NCBI RefSeq assembly: GCF_003319185.1
Contig: NZ_QOHJ01000003.1
Span: 62,001 to 126,000, forward strand
Origin: Blastococcus sp. TF02A-30
Lineage (GTDB): Bacteria > Actinomycetota > Actinomycetes > Mycobacteriales > Geodermatophilaceae
Direction: 5' to 3'
DNA: 64,000 nt
Translations under genes and position numbers: made by a program
Notes under the pieces: generated by a model
Databases searched by the model: none
The model's input: the letters and a program-made list of their open reading frames with translations, nothing else
What the model was told of the DNA's origin: nothing
Part shown: piece by piece, positions 8,900-17,962 of the stretch
How the letters are laid out: the number at the start of each line of letters is the position of its first letter
Position numbering within the stretch: the stretch's first letter is position 1

Positions 8900-10081
8900 A
8901 TGCGCGCAGTGACCTGGCACGGCCGAGGCGACGTACGGGTGGACACGGTGCCCGACCCGGTCATCCAGGAGCCCACCGACGTGATCGTCGAGATCACCTC
9001 CAGCGGCATCTGCGGCTCGGACCTGCACCTGATCGAGGTCATGGCGCCGTTCATGTCCGTCGGCGACGTGATGGGGCACGAGCCGATGGGGATCGTGCGC
9101 GAGGTGGGCTCCGACGTCACGGCCGTCAAGGCCGGCGACCGCGTCGTCGTGCCGTTCAACATCTCGTGCAACACCTGCTGGATGTGCTCGCAGGGGCTGA
9201 ACTCCCAGTGCGAGACCACGCAGAACCGCGAGCAGGGCATGGGCGCCTCGCTGTTCGGCTACACGAAGCTCTACGGGCAGGTCCCGGGCGGCCAGGCCGA
9301 GTACCTGCGGGTGCCCTTCGGCAACACGCTGCCGATCAAGGTGCCCGACGCCCCCCTGGACGACCGCTTCGTCTACCTCTCCGACGTGCTGCCCACCGCC
9401 TGGCAGGCGGTCCAGTACGCGGGGATCCCGCAGGGCGGCAGCGTCCTCGTCCTGGGGTTGGGCCCGATCGGTGACATGGCCACGCGCATCGCCAAGCACC
9501 TGGGCGCCGGCCAGGTCATCGCCTCCGACGTGGTGCCGGAGCGGCTGGCCCGTGCCCGCGCCAACGGCATCACGGTCATCGACTCGACCGAGCAGAAGGA
9601 GGTCGTGCAGCGGGTCCGCGACCTGACCGACGGCCGCGGTCCGGACGCCGTCATCGACGCCGTCGGCATGGAGGCGCACGGGTCGCCGGTCGCCTCGGCG
9701 CTGCAGAAGGCGACGGCGGTCGTGCCGGACGCGATCATGGAGAAGGTCATGCAGGTGGCCGGCATCGACCGGCTGGCCGCGCTCAACACCGCGATCGAGG
9801 CGGTGCGCCGGGGCGGCACCATCTCCCTGTCGGGCGTCTACGGCGGGGCCACCGACCCGCTGCCGCTCATGCGGATGTTCGACAAGCAGATCCAGCTGCG
9901 CATGGGCCAGGCCAACGTCTGGCGCTGGGTGCCCGACATCCTGCCGCTGCTGCTCGAGGGCGACCCGCTGGGTGTCGACGACTTCGCCACCCACCGGGTC
10001 CCGCTGGAGCAGGCGCCCGAGGCCTACGCCAACTTCCGCGAGAAGAAGGACGGCGCGGTCAAGGTCCTGCTGCAGCCCTGA
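8900..10081 (+). CDS. Zinc-dependent alcohol dehydrogenase (threonine/formaldehyde-dehydrogenase-like MDR)
   Basis: Medium-chain NAD(P)-dependent dehydrogenase, 393 residues, cytoplasmic. Catalytic zinc ligands appear as GICGSDLH (Cys) and MGHEPMG (His-Glu). The structural-zinc region is atypical: C-x2-C-x7-C is seen in SCNTCWMCSQGLNSQC. The Rossmann glycine motif is GLGPIGDMA. Length and pattern resemble glutathione-independent formaldehyde dehydrogenase-like members. The ATG start follows GAGGGAG. It is monocistronic with its own terminator. The substrate is not assignable from sequence. Confidence 0.88.
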   Translation: MRAVTWHGRGDVRVDTVPDPVIQEPTDVIVEITSSGICGSDLHLIEVMAPFMSVGDVMGHEPMGIVREVGSDVTAVKAGDRVVVPFNISCNTCWMCSQGLNSQCETTQNREQGMGASLFGYTKLYGQVPGGQAEYLRVPFGNTLPIKVPDAPLDDRFVYLSDVLPTAWQAVQYAGIPQGGSVLVLGLGPIGDMATRIAKHLGAGQVIASDVVPERLARARANGITVIDSTEQKEVVQRVRDLTDGRGPDAVIDAVGMEAHGSPVASALQKATAVVPDAIMEKVMQVAGIDRLAALNTAIEAVRRGGTISLSGVYGGATDPLPLMRMFDKQIQLRMGQANVWRWVPDILPLLLEGDPLGVDDFATHRVPLEQAPEAYANFREKKDGAVKVLLQP

Positions 10082-10089
10082 CCGCCGCG

Positions 10090-10121
10090 GGGGCGGGCGC
10101 GCGACCGAGCGCGCCCGCCCC
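10090..10121 (+). terminator. Terminator hairpin of the alcohol dehydrogenase gene
   Basis: A perfect 13-bp GC stem (GGGGCGGGCGCGC paired with GCGCGCCCGCCCC, six-base loop) begins 9 bases after the stop codon. Confidence 0.7.
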
Positions 10122-10260
10122 TGTGAGCAGCCCCACGGCGCTACGGGGCATGATCGACCGCGGTTGCCCGCTGCAACCGTGCAGAAGCACCAGCCCGGCA
10201 CCACCAGGACGACGCAGTCCGCCGGCTCTTCCCTCCGCCCGCGTCCCCTGGAGTTCCCCC

Positions 10261-11469
10261 GTGCCTCGTGGACTGCTCGCCCTGGCCATCGGCGCCTTCG
10301 GCATCGGCACCACCGAGTTCGTCGTCATGGGCATGCTGCCCGAGATCGCCGACGGCCTGGACGTCTCCGTGTCCGCCGTGGGCCTGCTCATCTCCGCCTA
10401 CGCGATCGGCGTGGTGGTGGGGGCACCGACGTTGACCGCCCTCGGCCTCCGGTTCACCCCGCGCCAGACCCTCGTGGCGCTCATGGTCGTGTTCGTCGTC
10501 GGCAACACCCTCGCCGCCCTCGCCCCGACGTACGGCACCCTCGCCGCCGCCCGCGTGCTCACCGCGCTGGCCCACGGCTCGTTCTTCGGCGTCGGCGCCA
10601 TCGCCGCCCGGCGGCTGGTGAAGCCGGCCCGCGCCACCCAGGCGATCTCGCTGATGATCACCGGCCTGACCCTGGCCAACGTCATCGGCGTGCCCGCCGG
10701 GACGTGGGTCGCCCAGCAGACCAGCTGGCGGCTCGTCCTGGGCGCCATCGCGGTCATCGGGCTGGTCACCATCGCCGGTCTGCTCGCCTGGCTGCCGGGG
10801 GGCGACGCCGAGCCCGCGGACCTGCGCACCGAGCTGTCGGCCTTCCGCCGCGGCCAGGTGTGGCTGGTCCTGGGCCTGACCATGATCGGCTTCGCCGCGA
10901 CCTTCGCCGTCTACAGCTACGTCTCCCCGATCCTCACCGACCTGGCCGGCATCTCCGAGCACGGGGTGACCCCCGTGCTCGCGCTCTTCGGGGTGGGGAC
11001 GACGATCGGCACGCTCCTCGGCGGCCGGCTGGGTGACCGCTACGGCTTCGGCTTCGTCGCCGTCGGGATGATCGCCGTCGCCGTCGTCCTGGCGGCCTTC
11101 TCCTTCGTCGCCGAGAACGCGATCGCCGCCGTCGTCCTCCTGGTGCTGTTCGGCATGGTGGGGTTCGCGATGGGCCCGGTCGTGCAGAACGGCGTGATCG
11201 TGGCTGCCCAGGTGCGTGGCGGCGGGAGCCTGGTCTCGGCCGCCAACCAGGGCGCGTTCAACATCGCCAACGCCATCGGGGCGGCGCTGGGTGCGCTGTT
11301 CATCGCCCAGGGCTTCGGCCTCACCGCCCCCATGTGGGTCGGGGCCGTCCTCGCCGTCGTCGGCGCCGTCATCGCGTCGCTCATCGCGCTCGGCCACCGG
11401 CGGCGGGCGGTGCCGGCCACCCCCGTCCAGCGGACCACCGCGGTCCTCGACTCCGCGGCCGCCGCCTGA
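10261..11469 (+). CDS. DHA1-family (12-TM) MFS exporter, AraJ/PbuE type
   Basis: Proton-coupled efflux transporter of 402 residues with about 12 helices. The TM1 sequence GAFGIGTTEFVVMGMLPEIA is the hallmark of the AraJ/YdhP/PbuE group (arabinose, purine nucleoside or drug exporters). Motif-C-like sequence TGLTLANVIGVPAGT is in TM5. The chosen GTG start follows GGAG and gives the short N-terminus normal for this group; longer in-frame extensions upstream are Pro/Arg-rich and look non-coding. It lies between an alcohol dehydrogenase and an aldo/keto reductase on the same strand, with 40 bases to the latter. Confidence 0.88.
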   Translation: MPRGLLALAIGAFGIGTTEFVVMGMLPEIADGLDVSVSAVGLLISAYAIGVVVGAPTLTALGLRFTPRQTLVALMVVFVVGNTLAALAPTYGTLAAARVLTALAHGSFFGVGAIAARRLVKPARATQAISLMITGLTLANVIGVPAGTWVAQQTSWRLVLGAIAVIGLVTIAGLLAWLPGGDAEPADLRTELSAFRRGQVWLVLGLTMIGFAATFAVYSYVSPILTDLAGISEHGVTPVLALFGVGTTIGTLLGGRLGDRYGFGFVAVGMIAVAVVLAAFSFVAENAIAAVVLLVLFGMVGFAMGPVVQNGVIVAAQVRGGGSLVSAANQGAFNIANAIGAALGALFIAQGFGLTAPMWVGAVLAVVGAVIASLIALGHRRRAVPATPVQRTTAVLDSAAAA

Positions 11470-11509
11470 CCGGAGCGCATACCCCGCCGATCACGGGTAG
11501 GGAGGCCGC

Positions 11510-12403
11510 ATGACGATGGGCACCGCGGAGCAGTCAGGCACCTACCGGCTCGGGGACCGGGAGGTGCGCCGCCTCGGCTACGGGGCGATGCAGCTCGCCG
11601 GCCCGCACGTGATGGGCCCGCCGGCCGACCGGGAGGCCGCCGTCGCCGTCCTGCGGCGGGCCGTCGAGCTGGGCGTGGACCACATCGACACCAGCGACTA
11701 CTACGGCCCGCACGTGACCAACGAGATCATCCGCGAGGCGCTGCACCCCTACCCCGAGGACCTGGTCATCGTGACCAAGGTCGGGGCACGGCGGACGCCC
11801 GAGGGCGGGTGGCCGGAGGCGCTGTCGCCCGACGAGCTCCGGTCCGCGGTCGAGGACAACCTGCGCAACCTCGGCGTCGACGCCCTCGACGTCGTCAACC
11901 TGCGCATGCCCGGCTTCGCCGCACCCGAGCAGCGCTCGCTGGCCGAGCCGTTCGAGGCGTTGGCCCAGCTGCAGCAGGAGGGGCTGGTCAAGCACCTCGG
12001 CGTCAGCAACGTGACCCCGCAGATGCTGGCCGAGGCGCAGGCGATCGCGCCGGTGGTGTGCGTGCAGAACCACTACAACCTGGTGCGCCGCGACGACGAC
12101 CCGCTGGTCGACGCACTGGCCCGCGAGGGCATCGCCTACGTGCCCTTCTTCCCGCTGGGCGGCTTCTCCCCGCTGCAGTCGGCGGCGCTGAACACGGTCG
12201 CGCGGCGGCTCGAGACGACGCCGCTGCAGGTCGCGCTGGCCTGGCTGCTGGCCCGCTCGCCCAACATCCTGCTGATCCCCGGCACCTCGTCGGTGGCCCA
12301 CCTGGAGGAGAACCTGCTCGCCGGGGCCCGCGTCCTCGGTCCGCTGGAGCTCGAGGAGCTGGACCGCATCGGCGGCACCGGCGAACCCGACGTCGACCTC
12401 TGA
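11510..12403 (+). CDS. Aldo/keto reductase, YdbC-like subgroup
   Basis: NADPH-dependent carbonyl reductase, 297 residues, TIM barrel. The active-site Asp and Tyr are in HIDTSDYYGP and the Lys is in VIVTKVGAR. At the position of the usual catalytic His the protein reads DVVNLRMPG, with Arg instead; I recall a similar NLR sequence in the YdbC subgroup. The C-terminal NADP-binding segment LLIPGTSSVAHLEENLLA is intact. The start has a GGGAGG site. The gene ends 3 bases from the convergent MFS gene with no room for a terminator. Confidence 0.88.
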   Translation: MTMGTAEQSGTYRLGDREVRRLGYGAMQLAGPHVMGPPADREAAVAVLRRAVELGVDHIDTSDYYGPHVTNEIIREALHPYPEDLVIVTKVGARRTPEGGWPEALSPDELRSAVEDNLRNLGVDALDVVNLRMPGFAAPEQRSLAEPFEALAQLQQEGLVKHLGVSNVTPQMLAEAQAIAPVVCVQNHYNLVRRDDDPLVDALAREGIAYVPFFPLGGFSPLQSAALNTVARRLETTPLQVALAWLLARSPNILLIPGTSSVAHLEENLLAGARVLGPLELEELDRIGGTGEPDVDL

Positions 12404-12406
12404 GCC

Positions 12407-13651
12407 TCAGGGCACCGACCGGATCCGGGCGACCGACACCGCGCCGAGCACCGTGCAGGCGCCCGCGAGGGAGAACAGCACGCCGTAGCCGCCGAGCGAG
12501 GCGATGACGAGCGCGGCCAGCAGCGGGGCCAGCGCCTGCGGCGCGACCGCGGCCACGTTCATCACGCCGAGCTCGGCGGCCGCGGCGTCCGCGTCCGGGA
12601 GCACCTCGGTGACCAGCGCCTGGTCCACCGACGTGTAGGCGCCGTAGCCGGCGCCCAGCAGCACGCCCGCCACCAGCGCGCTCGACCAGCTGGGGACGAC
12701 GACGAGGACGGCGCACGCCAGCGCCTGCAGCCCGGCCGCCGCTGCGACGAACACCCGCCGCCGGCCGGTGCGGTCGGACAGCACTCCCCCGCCCCACGTC
12801 GCCGCGACCGTGGCGGCCAGGTAGACGAGCGTGAGCACCAGCAGCGACGCCTCCGGGTCGGGCCGGCGCAACCCGTCGGTGAGGAAGTAGAGCAGGTACG
12901 TCGTGCCCAGCGCGTTTCCCAGGTTGACCAGCAGCCGGCCGCCGAAGGCCCACGCGTAGTCGGGGTGCGCCCACGGCGCCTGCCAGGTGGCGCGCAGCGC
13001 GCCGGCCAGCGATCCCGGCCGGCCGCCCGGGCCGGGTTCGCCGTCCCGGGCGCGCAGCAGCCACGGGACCGCGGTGACCAGCAGCAGCCCGGCCAGCGCC
13101 GCGTAGGCGAGGCCGGCGCCGGTGCCGACGGCGGTGACCAGCCCCAGGCCCACGACGATGCCGATCGCCTGCGGGCCGTAGATCGCGGCCGACACCGTGC
13201 CGCGCTGGGCGCTGGGCACCTGGTCGGCGATCGTCGCGGTGAGGCCGGCCATCGCCGCGTACATGCCGAGCTGGGCGACCAGCCACGCGCCGCCGACGGC
13301 GACCCAGCTGCCGGCCGCGCCGGTGAGCAGCAGCCCGACCGCGTAGCCGATGACGCCGCCGGCCACCCACACCCGCCGTCGTCCCCACCGGCTGCGGGTG
13401 CGGTCGCACAGCGCGCCGAACACCGGCAGCGCGACCAGCGCGGCCAGGCCGGCGACGCCGTTGACGAGGCCGAAGTCGCGGACCTTGTGCACCGGGTCGA
13501 GGTCCTCCAGCTGCAGCGGGAGGAGCAGCTGGACCGGCGCGAGCTGGGCGGCCCACATCCCCAGCCACACCAGCGCGAACCGCGCCGTCCAGGCCCGGCC
13601 CACCGGTCGCACGGGGGCCGCGGTCCCGTGGAGCGCCGGCTCCGCGCTCAC
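12407..13651 (-). CDS. MFS transporter (SLC45/GPH-like motif)
   Basis: Twelve-helix transporter of 414 residues. The loop 2-3 motif GALCDRTRSRWGRRRVWV resembles that of sugar-cation (GPH) and SLC45-type carriers more than drug pumps. A second motif (GGVLSDRTGRRRVFV) is in the second half. The GTG start overlaps the TetR stop as GTGA, so the two are translationally coupled. It is last in a leftward operon of FAD-linked oxidase, TetR regulator and MFS carrier, and would import or export a compound sensed by the TetR protein. The substrate is unknown. Confidence 0.85.
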   Translation of the reverse strand: MSAEPALHGTAAPVRPVGRAWTARFALVWLGMWAAQLAPVQLLLPLQLEDLDPVHKVRDFGLVNGVAGLAALVALPVFGALCDRTRSRWGRRRVWVAGGVIGYAVGLLLTGAAGSWVAVGGAWLVAQLGMYAAMAGLTATIADQVPSAQRGTVSAAIYGPQAIGIVVGLGLVTAVGTGAGLAYAALAGLLLVTAVPWLLRARDGEPGPGGRPGSLAGALRATWQAPWAHPDYAWAFGGRLLVNLGNALGTTYLLYFLTDGLRRPDPEASLLVLTLVYLAATVAATWGGGVLSDRTGRRRVFVAAAAGLQALACAVLVVVPSWSSALVAGVLLGAGYGAYTSVDQALVTEVLPDADAAAAELGVMNVAAVAPQALAPLLAALVIASLGGYGVLFSLAGACTVLGAVSVARIRSVP

Positions 13652-14250
13652 GCGGTGGGCTCCGCCTGCCCGGCGACGAACAGCTCCACGGCGGCGTCCA
13701 GGACCGCCCGGGTCGCCTCGGTGTCGCGGTCGACCAGCCACGTCGTCGTGGCACCGTCGACCAGCGTGACCAGCAGCCGGGCCAGCTCGGGCACCGGCCG
13801 CACCCAGCGCCGCCCGGTCAGCGCCGCCGCCTGCTCCAGCAGCCCGGCGGCCGCCGCCGTGTAGGCGCGGTACTGCTCCGTGGCCAGGGGTCGCAGGGAC
13901 GGGTTCCGGACGGCGTGCAGCGTCAGCTCGAGCATCAGCTGCTCGTGGCCCGGCTCGCGCTCCAGGTGCTCCAGGTAACCCGCCGCCGCGCGGCGCAGGC
14001 AGCCGGCGAGCCCCTCCTCCGGGCGGAGGTCCGCCGTCGCCGCCAGCACCTCCCGGCCGACCACCCGGTGCACGACCTCCTGCAGGAGTTCGTCCCGGGA
14101 GGAGAAGGCGTAGTGGAAGCTCGCCAGCGACATCCCGGCCTCGGCCACGACGGCCCGGGTCGTGCCGGCCGCCAGCCCGTCGCGCACCATCACCCGCAGC
14201 GCGGCGTCGACGAGGGCCGCGCGGCGTTCCTCCACCGCCATCCGCGCCAC
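13648..14250 (-). CDS. TetR-family transcriptional regulator
   Basis: Repressor-type regulator of 200 residues. The N-terminal HTH covers about residues 10-55: ALVDAALRVMVRDGLAAGTTRAVVAEAG followed by SLASFHYAFSSRDELL. The C-terminal ligand domain is alpha-helical. The GTG start at 14250 follows a GGGAGGGG site that overlaps the end of the upstream oxidase gene; an ATG three codons later is the alternative. Sitting between an oxidase and an MFS gene, it most likely autoregulates this operon. The perfect 33-bp palindrome at 15645-15677 in the divergent promoter is the obvious operator candidate. Confidence 0.9.
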   Translation of the reverse strand: MARMAVEERRAALVDAALRVMVRDGLAAGTTRAVVAEAGMSLASFHYAFSSRDELLQEVVHRVVGREVLAATADLRPEEGLAGCLRRAAAGYLEHLEREPGHEQLMLELTLHAVRNPSLRPLATEQYRAYTAAAAGLLEQAAALTGRRWVRPVPELARLLVTLVDGATTTWLVDRDTEATRAVLDAAVELFVAGQAEPTA

Positions 14251-14251
14251 G

Positions 14252-15583
14252 TCAGCCCCTCCCGCTGCCGACCGGGCCGAGCACCCGGTCGAGGTGGGCG
14301 TTGCTGAGCACGCCGTGCGGGTCGAGCCGGTCGCGCAGCGCCGTGAACTCGTCGAAGCGGGGGTAGCGCTGCCGCAGCGCCGCCGCGTCGAGACCGTGCA
14401 GCTTGCCCCAGTGCGGGCGCCCGCCCATCGCGGTCGCGATCGCCTCGACGGTGGTGAAGTAGTCGCCCGGGTCGCTGCGGGCGGGCACGTGGACGGCGAC
14501 GTAGGCGACGTCGCGCCCGGACGCCGTGGACAGCGGGATGTCGTCGGCCGCCGCGACCCGCACCTCGACGGGGAAGGGGATCCGCCAGCCGGCGGTGTCG
14601 ACGGCGCGGCCGATCTCCCGCAGCAGCTCCGCCCCGGCCGCACGCGGGACGGCGTACTCCATCTCCCGGAACCGGACCCGTCGCCGGCTCACGAAGACGC
14701 GGTGCGATGTGTCGGTCAGCGTCCGCTCCCCCAGCGCGCCGGCGGAGATCCGGGCGAGCCGCGGCACGAGCGCGGGGACCCGCCGGCCGGTCGCCACGAC
14801 CGCGCCGAGGCCGGCGTTGGCCAGCACCTCGTCGTCCCAGAAGGCGCGCCACCTCGGCAGCGGCGACAGCCCGTCGGAGAGGGGGACGCGGGTGTTGCGC
14901 TTCACCAGGCACCGGTCGGTGTGCGGGAACCAGTAGAACTCGACGTGGTCGGTCGAGGTCATGAACGCGTCGAAGTCCTCGAGCAGCGCGGGCAACCGGC
15001 CCGGACCTTCATCGGCCCGCAACGCGAACGCCGGCACCGCCTGCAGCGTCACGGTGCTCAGCACCCCCAGCGCGCCCAGACCGATGCGCGCGGCAGCGAA
15101 GACGGCGGGGTTCTCCTCCGCGGAGCAGCGCAGCACCGAGCCGTCGGCCAGCACCAGCTCCAGGGCGCGCAGCTGGGTGGCCAGCCCGCCGAAGCGCCCA
15201 CCCGTGCCGTGCGTCCCGGTGGAGAGCGCGCCGGAGACGGTCTGCCGGTCGACGTCGCCGAGGTTCGTGAGGGCCCAGCCCCGGGCGGCCAGCTCGGCGT
15301 TGAGCCGGTGCAGCGGCATGCCCGCCTGCACGGTGACCAGCCCGTCCGGGCTGACGTCGACCAATCCGGCGTGCCGGTCCAGCACCAGCTGCACGTCCTC
15401 GGGCCGGCCGATGGCGGTGAAGGAGTGCCCGCTGCCGATGGGCCGCACGCGCACGCCCGCCTCGGCGGACCGGCGGAGCAGCTCGGCGATCTCACCGGTC
15501 CCCGACGGGTGCACGCGGCGGATGCCGTCGGCCCGCTGGTTGCCGGCCCAGTTGCGCCAGCTCTCCGTCGCCCTGCCCGGCAC
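14252..15583 (-). CDS. FAD-linked sugar-lactone oxidase (D-arabinono-1,4-lactone oxidase family)
   Basis: Flavoprotein of 443 residues in the VAO/PCMH superfamily that oxidises aldono-lactones such as gulono- or arabinono-1,4-lactone. The N-terminal FAD domain has RPIGSGHSFT, VTVQAGMPLHRLN and TVSGALSTGTHGTG, the last matching the conserved SGA-x-THG motif. The C-terminal ALO domain ends with PHWGKLH, the family HWxK signature. The GTG start follows GGGGAGG at good spacing. It heads a leftward operon with TetR and MFS genes and is divergent to a PLP-dependent enzyme. This neighbour pair recurs, in my recollection, in other actinobacteria. Confidence 0.87.
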   Translation of the reverse strand: MPGRATESWRNWAGNQRADGIRRVHPSGTGEIAELLRRSAEAGVRVRPIGSGHSFTAIGRPEDVQLVLDRHAGLVDVSPDGLVTVQAGMPLHRLNAELAARGWALTNLGDVDRQTVSGALSTGTHGTGGRFGGLATQLRALELVLADGSVLRCSAEENPAVFAAARIGLGALGVLSTVTLQAVPAFALRADEGPGRLPALLEDFDAFMTSTDHVEFYWFPHTDRCLVKRNTRVPLSDGLSPLPRWRAFWDDEVLANAGLGAVVATGRRVPALVPRLARISAGALGERTLTDTSHRVFVSRRRVRFREMEYAVPRAAGAELLREIGRAVDTAGWRIPFPVEVRVAAADDIPLSTASGRDVAYVAVHVPARSDPGDYFTTVEAIATAMGGRPHWGKLHGLDAAALRQRYPRFDEFTALRDRLDPHGVLSNAHLDRVLGPVGSGRG

Positions 15584-15644
15584 GGCACCTCCCCGTCCAC
15601 CCGCCCGGATCGGCGGCACCGCCGGAGCCTGGCCGCCGGCAGCC

Positions 15645-15677
15645 AGTGGGTCAAGCGTCTGGGACGCTTGACCCACT
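15645..15677. promoter_or_regulatory. 33-bp perfect palindrome, candidate TetR operator
   Basis: Two perfect 15-base arms (AGTGGGTCAAGCGTC and its exact complement) surround a TGG spacer. It lies in the divergent promoter region, 61 bases before the oxidase start and 14 bases before the PLP-enzyme ATG. Position and symmetry suit a repressor site controlling both directions, with the TetR protein of the adjacent operon as likely ligand. A hairpin in the short leader of the rightward gene is the alternative. Confidence 0.6.
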
Positions 15678-15691
15678 CGTGCCGGACCGGG

Positions 15692-16933
15692 ATGCTCCCC
15701 CGCATGCCACCAGCCGCCTCGCCGACGGACGCCGCGGCGACCCGCGCCCGGTTCGACGCCGCGACGGCGCTCCTCGACCCGCCGCTGGGGTTGCTCGACC
15801 TGGCCGCGCTGGACGCCAACGCCGCCGACCTGGTGCGCCGGGCCGCCGGCAAGCCGATCCGCGTCGCCAGCAAGTCCGTGCGCAACCGCGACGTGCTGCG
15901 CCGCGCCCTGGCCCGTCCCGGGTTCGCCGGGGTGCTGGCCTACTCCCTGCCGGAGGCGCTGTGGCTGGCCGGGGGCACGGACCCGGTGAGCGAGGACGTC
16001 GTCGTCGGGTACCCGTCGGCCGATCGCGGGGCGCTGCGCCAGCTCGGCGGCGACGAGGCGCTCGCCGCACGCGTGACCCTGATGGTCGACTCGGTCGACC
16101 ACCTCGACCTGGTCGACAGCGTGCTGCCGCCCGACCGCCGGGCGCCGATCCGCGTCTGCCTGGACGTCGACGCGTCGCTGCGTGCCGCGGGCGGCCGGGT
16201 GCACGTGGGCGTCCGCCGGTCGCCGGTGCACGAGCCGGAGCAGGCCGCCACCCTGGCGCGGGCGGTCGCCGCGCGCCCGGGGTTCGTGCTGGCCGGCGTC
16301 ATGGCCTACGAGGCGCAGATCGCCGGCGTGCAGGACGCACCGGGCGGGCGGCGGCTGCGCGGGCTGGCCGTGCGCGGCATGCAGGCGGTCTCCGCCCGCG
16401 AGCTCGCCGGCCGGCGCGCCGCCGTCGTCGCGGCCGTCACCGCCGTGGCGCCGCTGGAGTTCGTCAACGGCGGGGGCACCGGCAGCCTCGAGCGCACCGC
16501 CGCGGAGGACGCCGTCACCGAGGTCGCCGCCGGGTCCGGCCTCTACGGGCCGGCCCTCTTCGACGGCTACCGGTCCTTCGCCCCCGCGCCCGCGACCTTC
16601 TTCGCCGTCCCGGTCACCCGGCTGCCCGCTCCGGGCGTGGTGACCGTCGCGGGGGGTGGCTGGATCGCCTCCGGTCCCCCCGGCGCGGACCGCCTCCCGC
16701 TGCCCACCTACCCGGCCGGGCTGCGCTGGCTGCCGACGGAGGGCGCCGGCGAGGTGCAGACCCCGCTGCGCGGACCGGGGGCGGCCGGCCTGCGGGTCGG
16801 CGACCGGGTGTGGTTCCGGCACGCGAAGGCCGGCGAGGTGTGCGAGCACGTCGACGCCCTGCACGTGCTGGACGGCGACTCTCTGGCCGGCGCCTTCCCC
16901 ACCTACCGCGGCGAGGGCAAGGCCTTCGGCTGA
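15692..16933 (+). CDS. PLP-dependent amino acid deaminase/aldolase (alanine-racemase fold, DSD1/D-threonine aldolase-like)
   Basis: Fold-type III PLP enzyme of 413 residues. The N-terminal barrel carries the PLP lysine in RVASKSVRN, and EFVNGGGTGS is a phosphate-binding loop. The C-terminal domain has FRHAKAGEVCEHVD, with His and Cys placed like the zinc ligands of D-serine dehydratase and D-threonine aldolase. It therefore probably acts on a D-hydroxyamino acid. ATG at 15692 is chosen; another ATG at 15704 is in frame, and neither has a clear ribosome site, so leaderless translation is possible. The start lies just after the 33-bp palindrome. Confidence 0.82.
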   Translation: MLPRMPPAASPTDAAATRARFDAATALLDPPLGLLDLAALDANAADLVRRAAGKPIRVASKSVRNRDVLRRALARPGFAGVLAYSLPEALWLAGGTDPVSEDVVVGYPSADRGALRQLGGDEALAARVTLMVDSVDHLDLVDSVLPPDRRAPIRVCLDVDASLRAAGGRVHVGVRRSPVHEPEQAATLARAVAARPGFVLAGVMAYEAQIAGVQDAPGGRRLRGLAVRGMQAVSARELAGRRAAVVAAVTAVAPLEFVNGGGTGSLERTAAEDAVTEVAAGSGLYGPALFDGYRSFAPAPATFFAVPVTRLPAPGVVTVAGGGWIASGPPGADRLPLPTYPAGLRWLPTEGAGEVQTPLRGPGAAGLRVGDRVWFRHAKAGEVCEHVDALHVLDGDSLAGAFPTYRGEGKAFG

Positions 16934-17129
16934 GCGAGGTCTTGCCCCCCGTCTCCCGCGATCACGCCGCGGGCCCGGGCCTGCGGAGGTGCGCGGGGCG
17001 GGCGGTGCCCCAGGTAGCGCGTGAGGCGTTCGGTGGCCGGTCCGTGTCCCAGCAGGTCGTGTCATGAGGTGGGCGGCGGTCGGCTGCGCGCTTACGGTCC
17101 CGGTCGCCATCCGAATCGAAGGAGTTCCG

Positions 17130-17954
17130 GTGTCCTACGCCCCGCCGTCCCCGCCGCCCTACTACGCGCCGCCGCCAGGTCCCGTCCGGAAGAACTCCGG
17201 CCTGGCCATCGCGTCCCTGGTCCTGGGCATCGTCGCGCTGCTCCTGAGCTGGGTCCCGATCATCAACAACTTCGCCGCCGTCCTGGCCGTCGTGGGTCTG
17301 GGCCTGGGGATCCCCGCCCTGGTGCGCGCCCGACGTGGGACGCACGCCGGCCACGGGATGTCCATCGCCGGCCTGATCACGTCCGTCGTGGCGCTGGTCG
17401 TCGTCATCGCGACGCAGGCCTTCTACTCCGAGGTCATCGACGAGGTCTCGGAGGAACTGGACCGACAGACGAGCAGCGTGACGCGGGACGCCGGCACCGA
17501 GGCCGGCGACGCTCCGGCGGAGGAGGACAGCGCCGCCGACGTCGTTCCTTGGGGAACCCCGGCCCAGGTGGGCGACTACCAGGTCACGGTCGACTCCGTG
17601 GAGCTGAACGGGAACGCCATCGTCGCCGGTGCCAACCAGTTCAACGAGGCGCCGACCGGTCAGTACGTCATCGCACAGCTGACCGTCACCTACACCGGGA
17701 CCTCTGAAGGCAACCCCGGCTTCGACCTCTCCTCGGTGTTCCACGGCTCGGATTCGCGCCAGTACAGCGACTCGGAGTGTTCCGCCGTCCTGCCGGACGA
17801 CGCCATGGAGGCCCCGACGCTCAACCCCGGCGGCTCCGACACCTTCCAGTTCTGCATGGACGTGGCACCGGCCGCCATCGCGGGTGGCCAGCTGTCCATC
17901 GAGCCCCTCATGAGCTGGGACTCCGACGACCGCGTCTTCTACGCCATCGGCTGA
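17130..17954 (+). CDS. Membrane protein with DUF4190-like helices and DUF4352-like secreted domain
   Basis: Protein of 274 residues and unknown role. A short Pro/Tyr-rich cytoplasmic N-terminus (SYAPPSPPPYYAPPPG) precedes two or three hydrophobic segments (about residues 25-110) of the DUF4190 type. The remainder is an extracellular beta-rich domain resembling DUF4352 immunoprotective-like domains, with two Cys (SECSAV and FQFCMD) that could form a disulfide. GTG follows AAGGAG. It is monocistronic and ends at a very strong hairpin shared with the convergent ABC-F gene. The roughly 195 bases upstream contain only a modest GC-rich hairpin near 16972-16991. Confidence 0.75.
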   Translation: MSYAPPSPPPYYAPPPGPVRKNSGLAIASLVLGIVALLLSWVPIINNFAAVLAVVGLGLGIPALVRARRGTHAGHGMSIAGLITSVVALVVVIATQAFYSEVIDEVSEELDRQTSSVTRDAGTEAGDAPAEEDSAADVVPWGTPAQVGDYQVTVDSVELNGNAIVAGANQFNEAPTGQYVIAQLTVTYTGTSEGNPGFDLSSVFHGSDSRQYSDSECSAVLPDDAMEAPTLNPGGSDTFQFCMDVAPAAIAGGQLSIEPLMSWDSDDRVFYAIG

Positions 17955-17962
17955 CAACCAGT

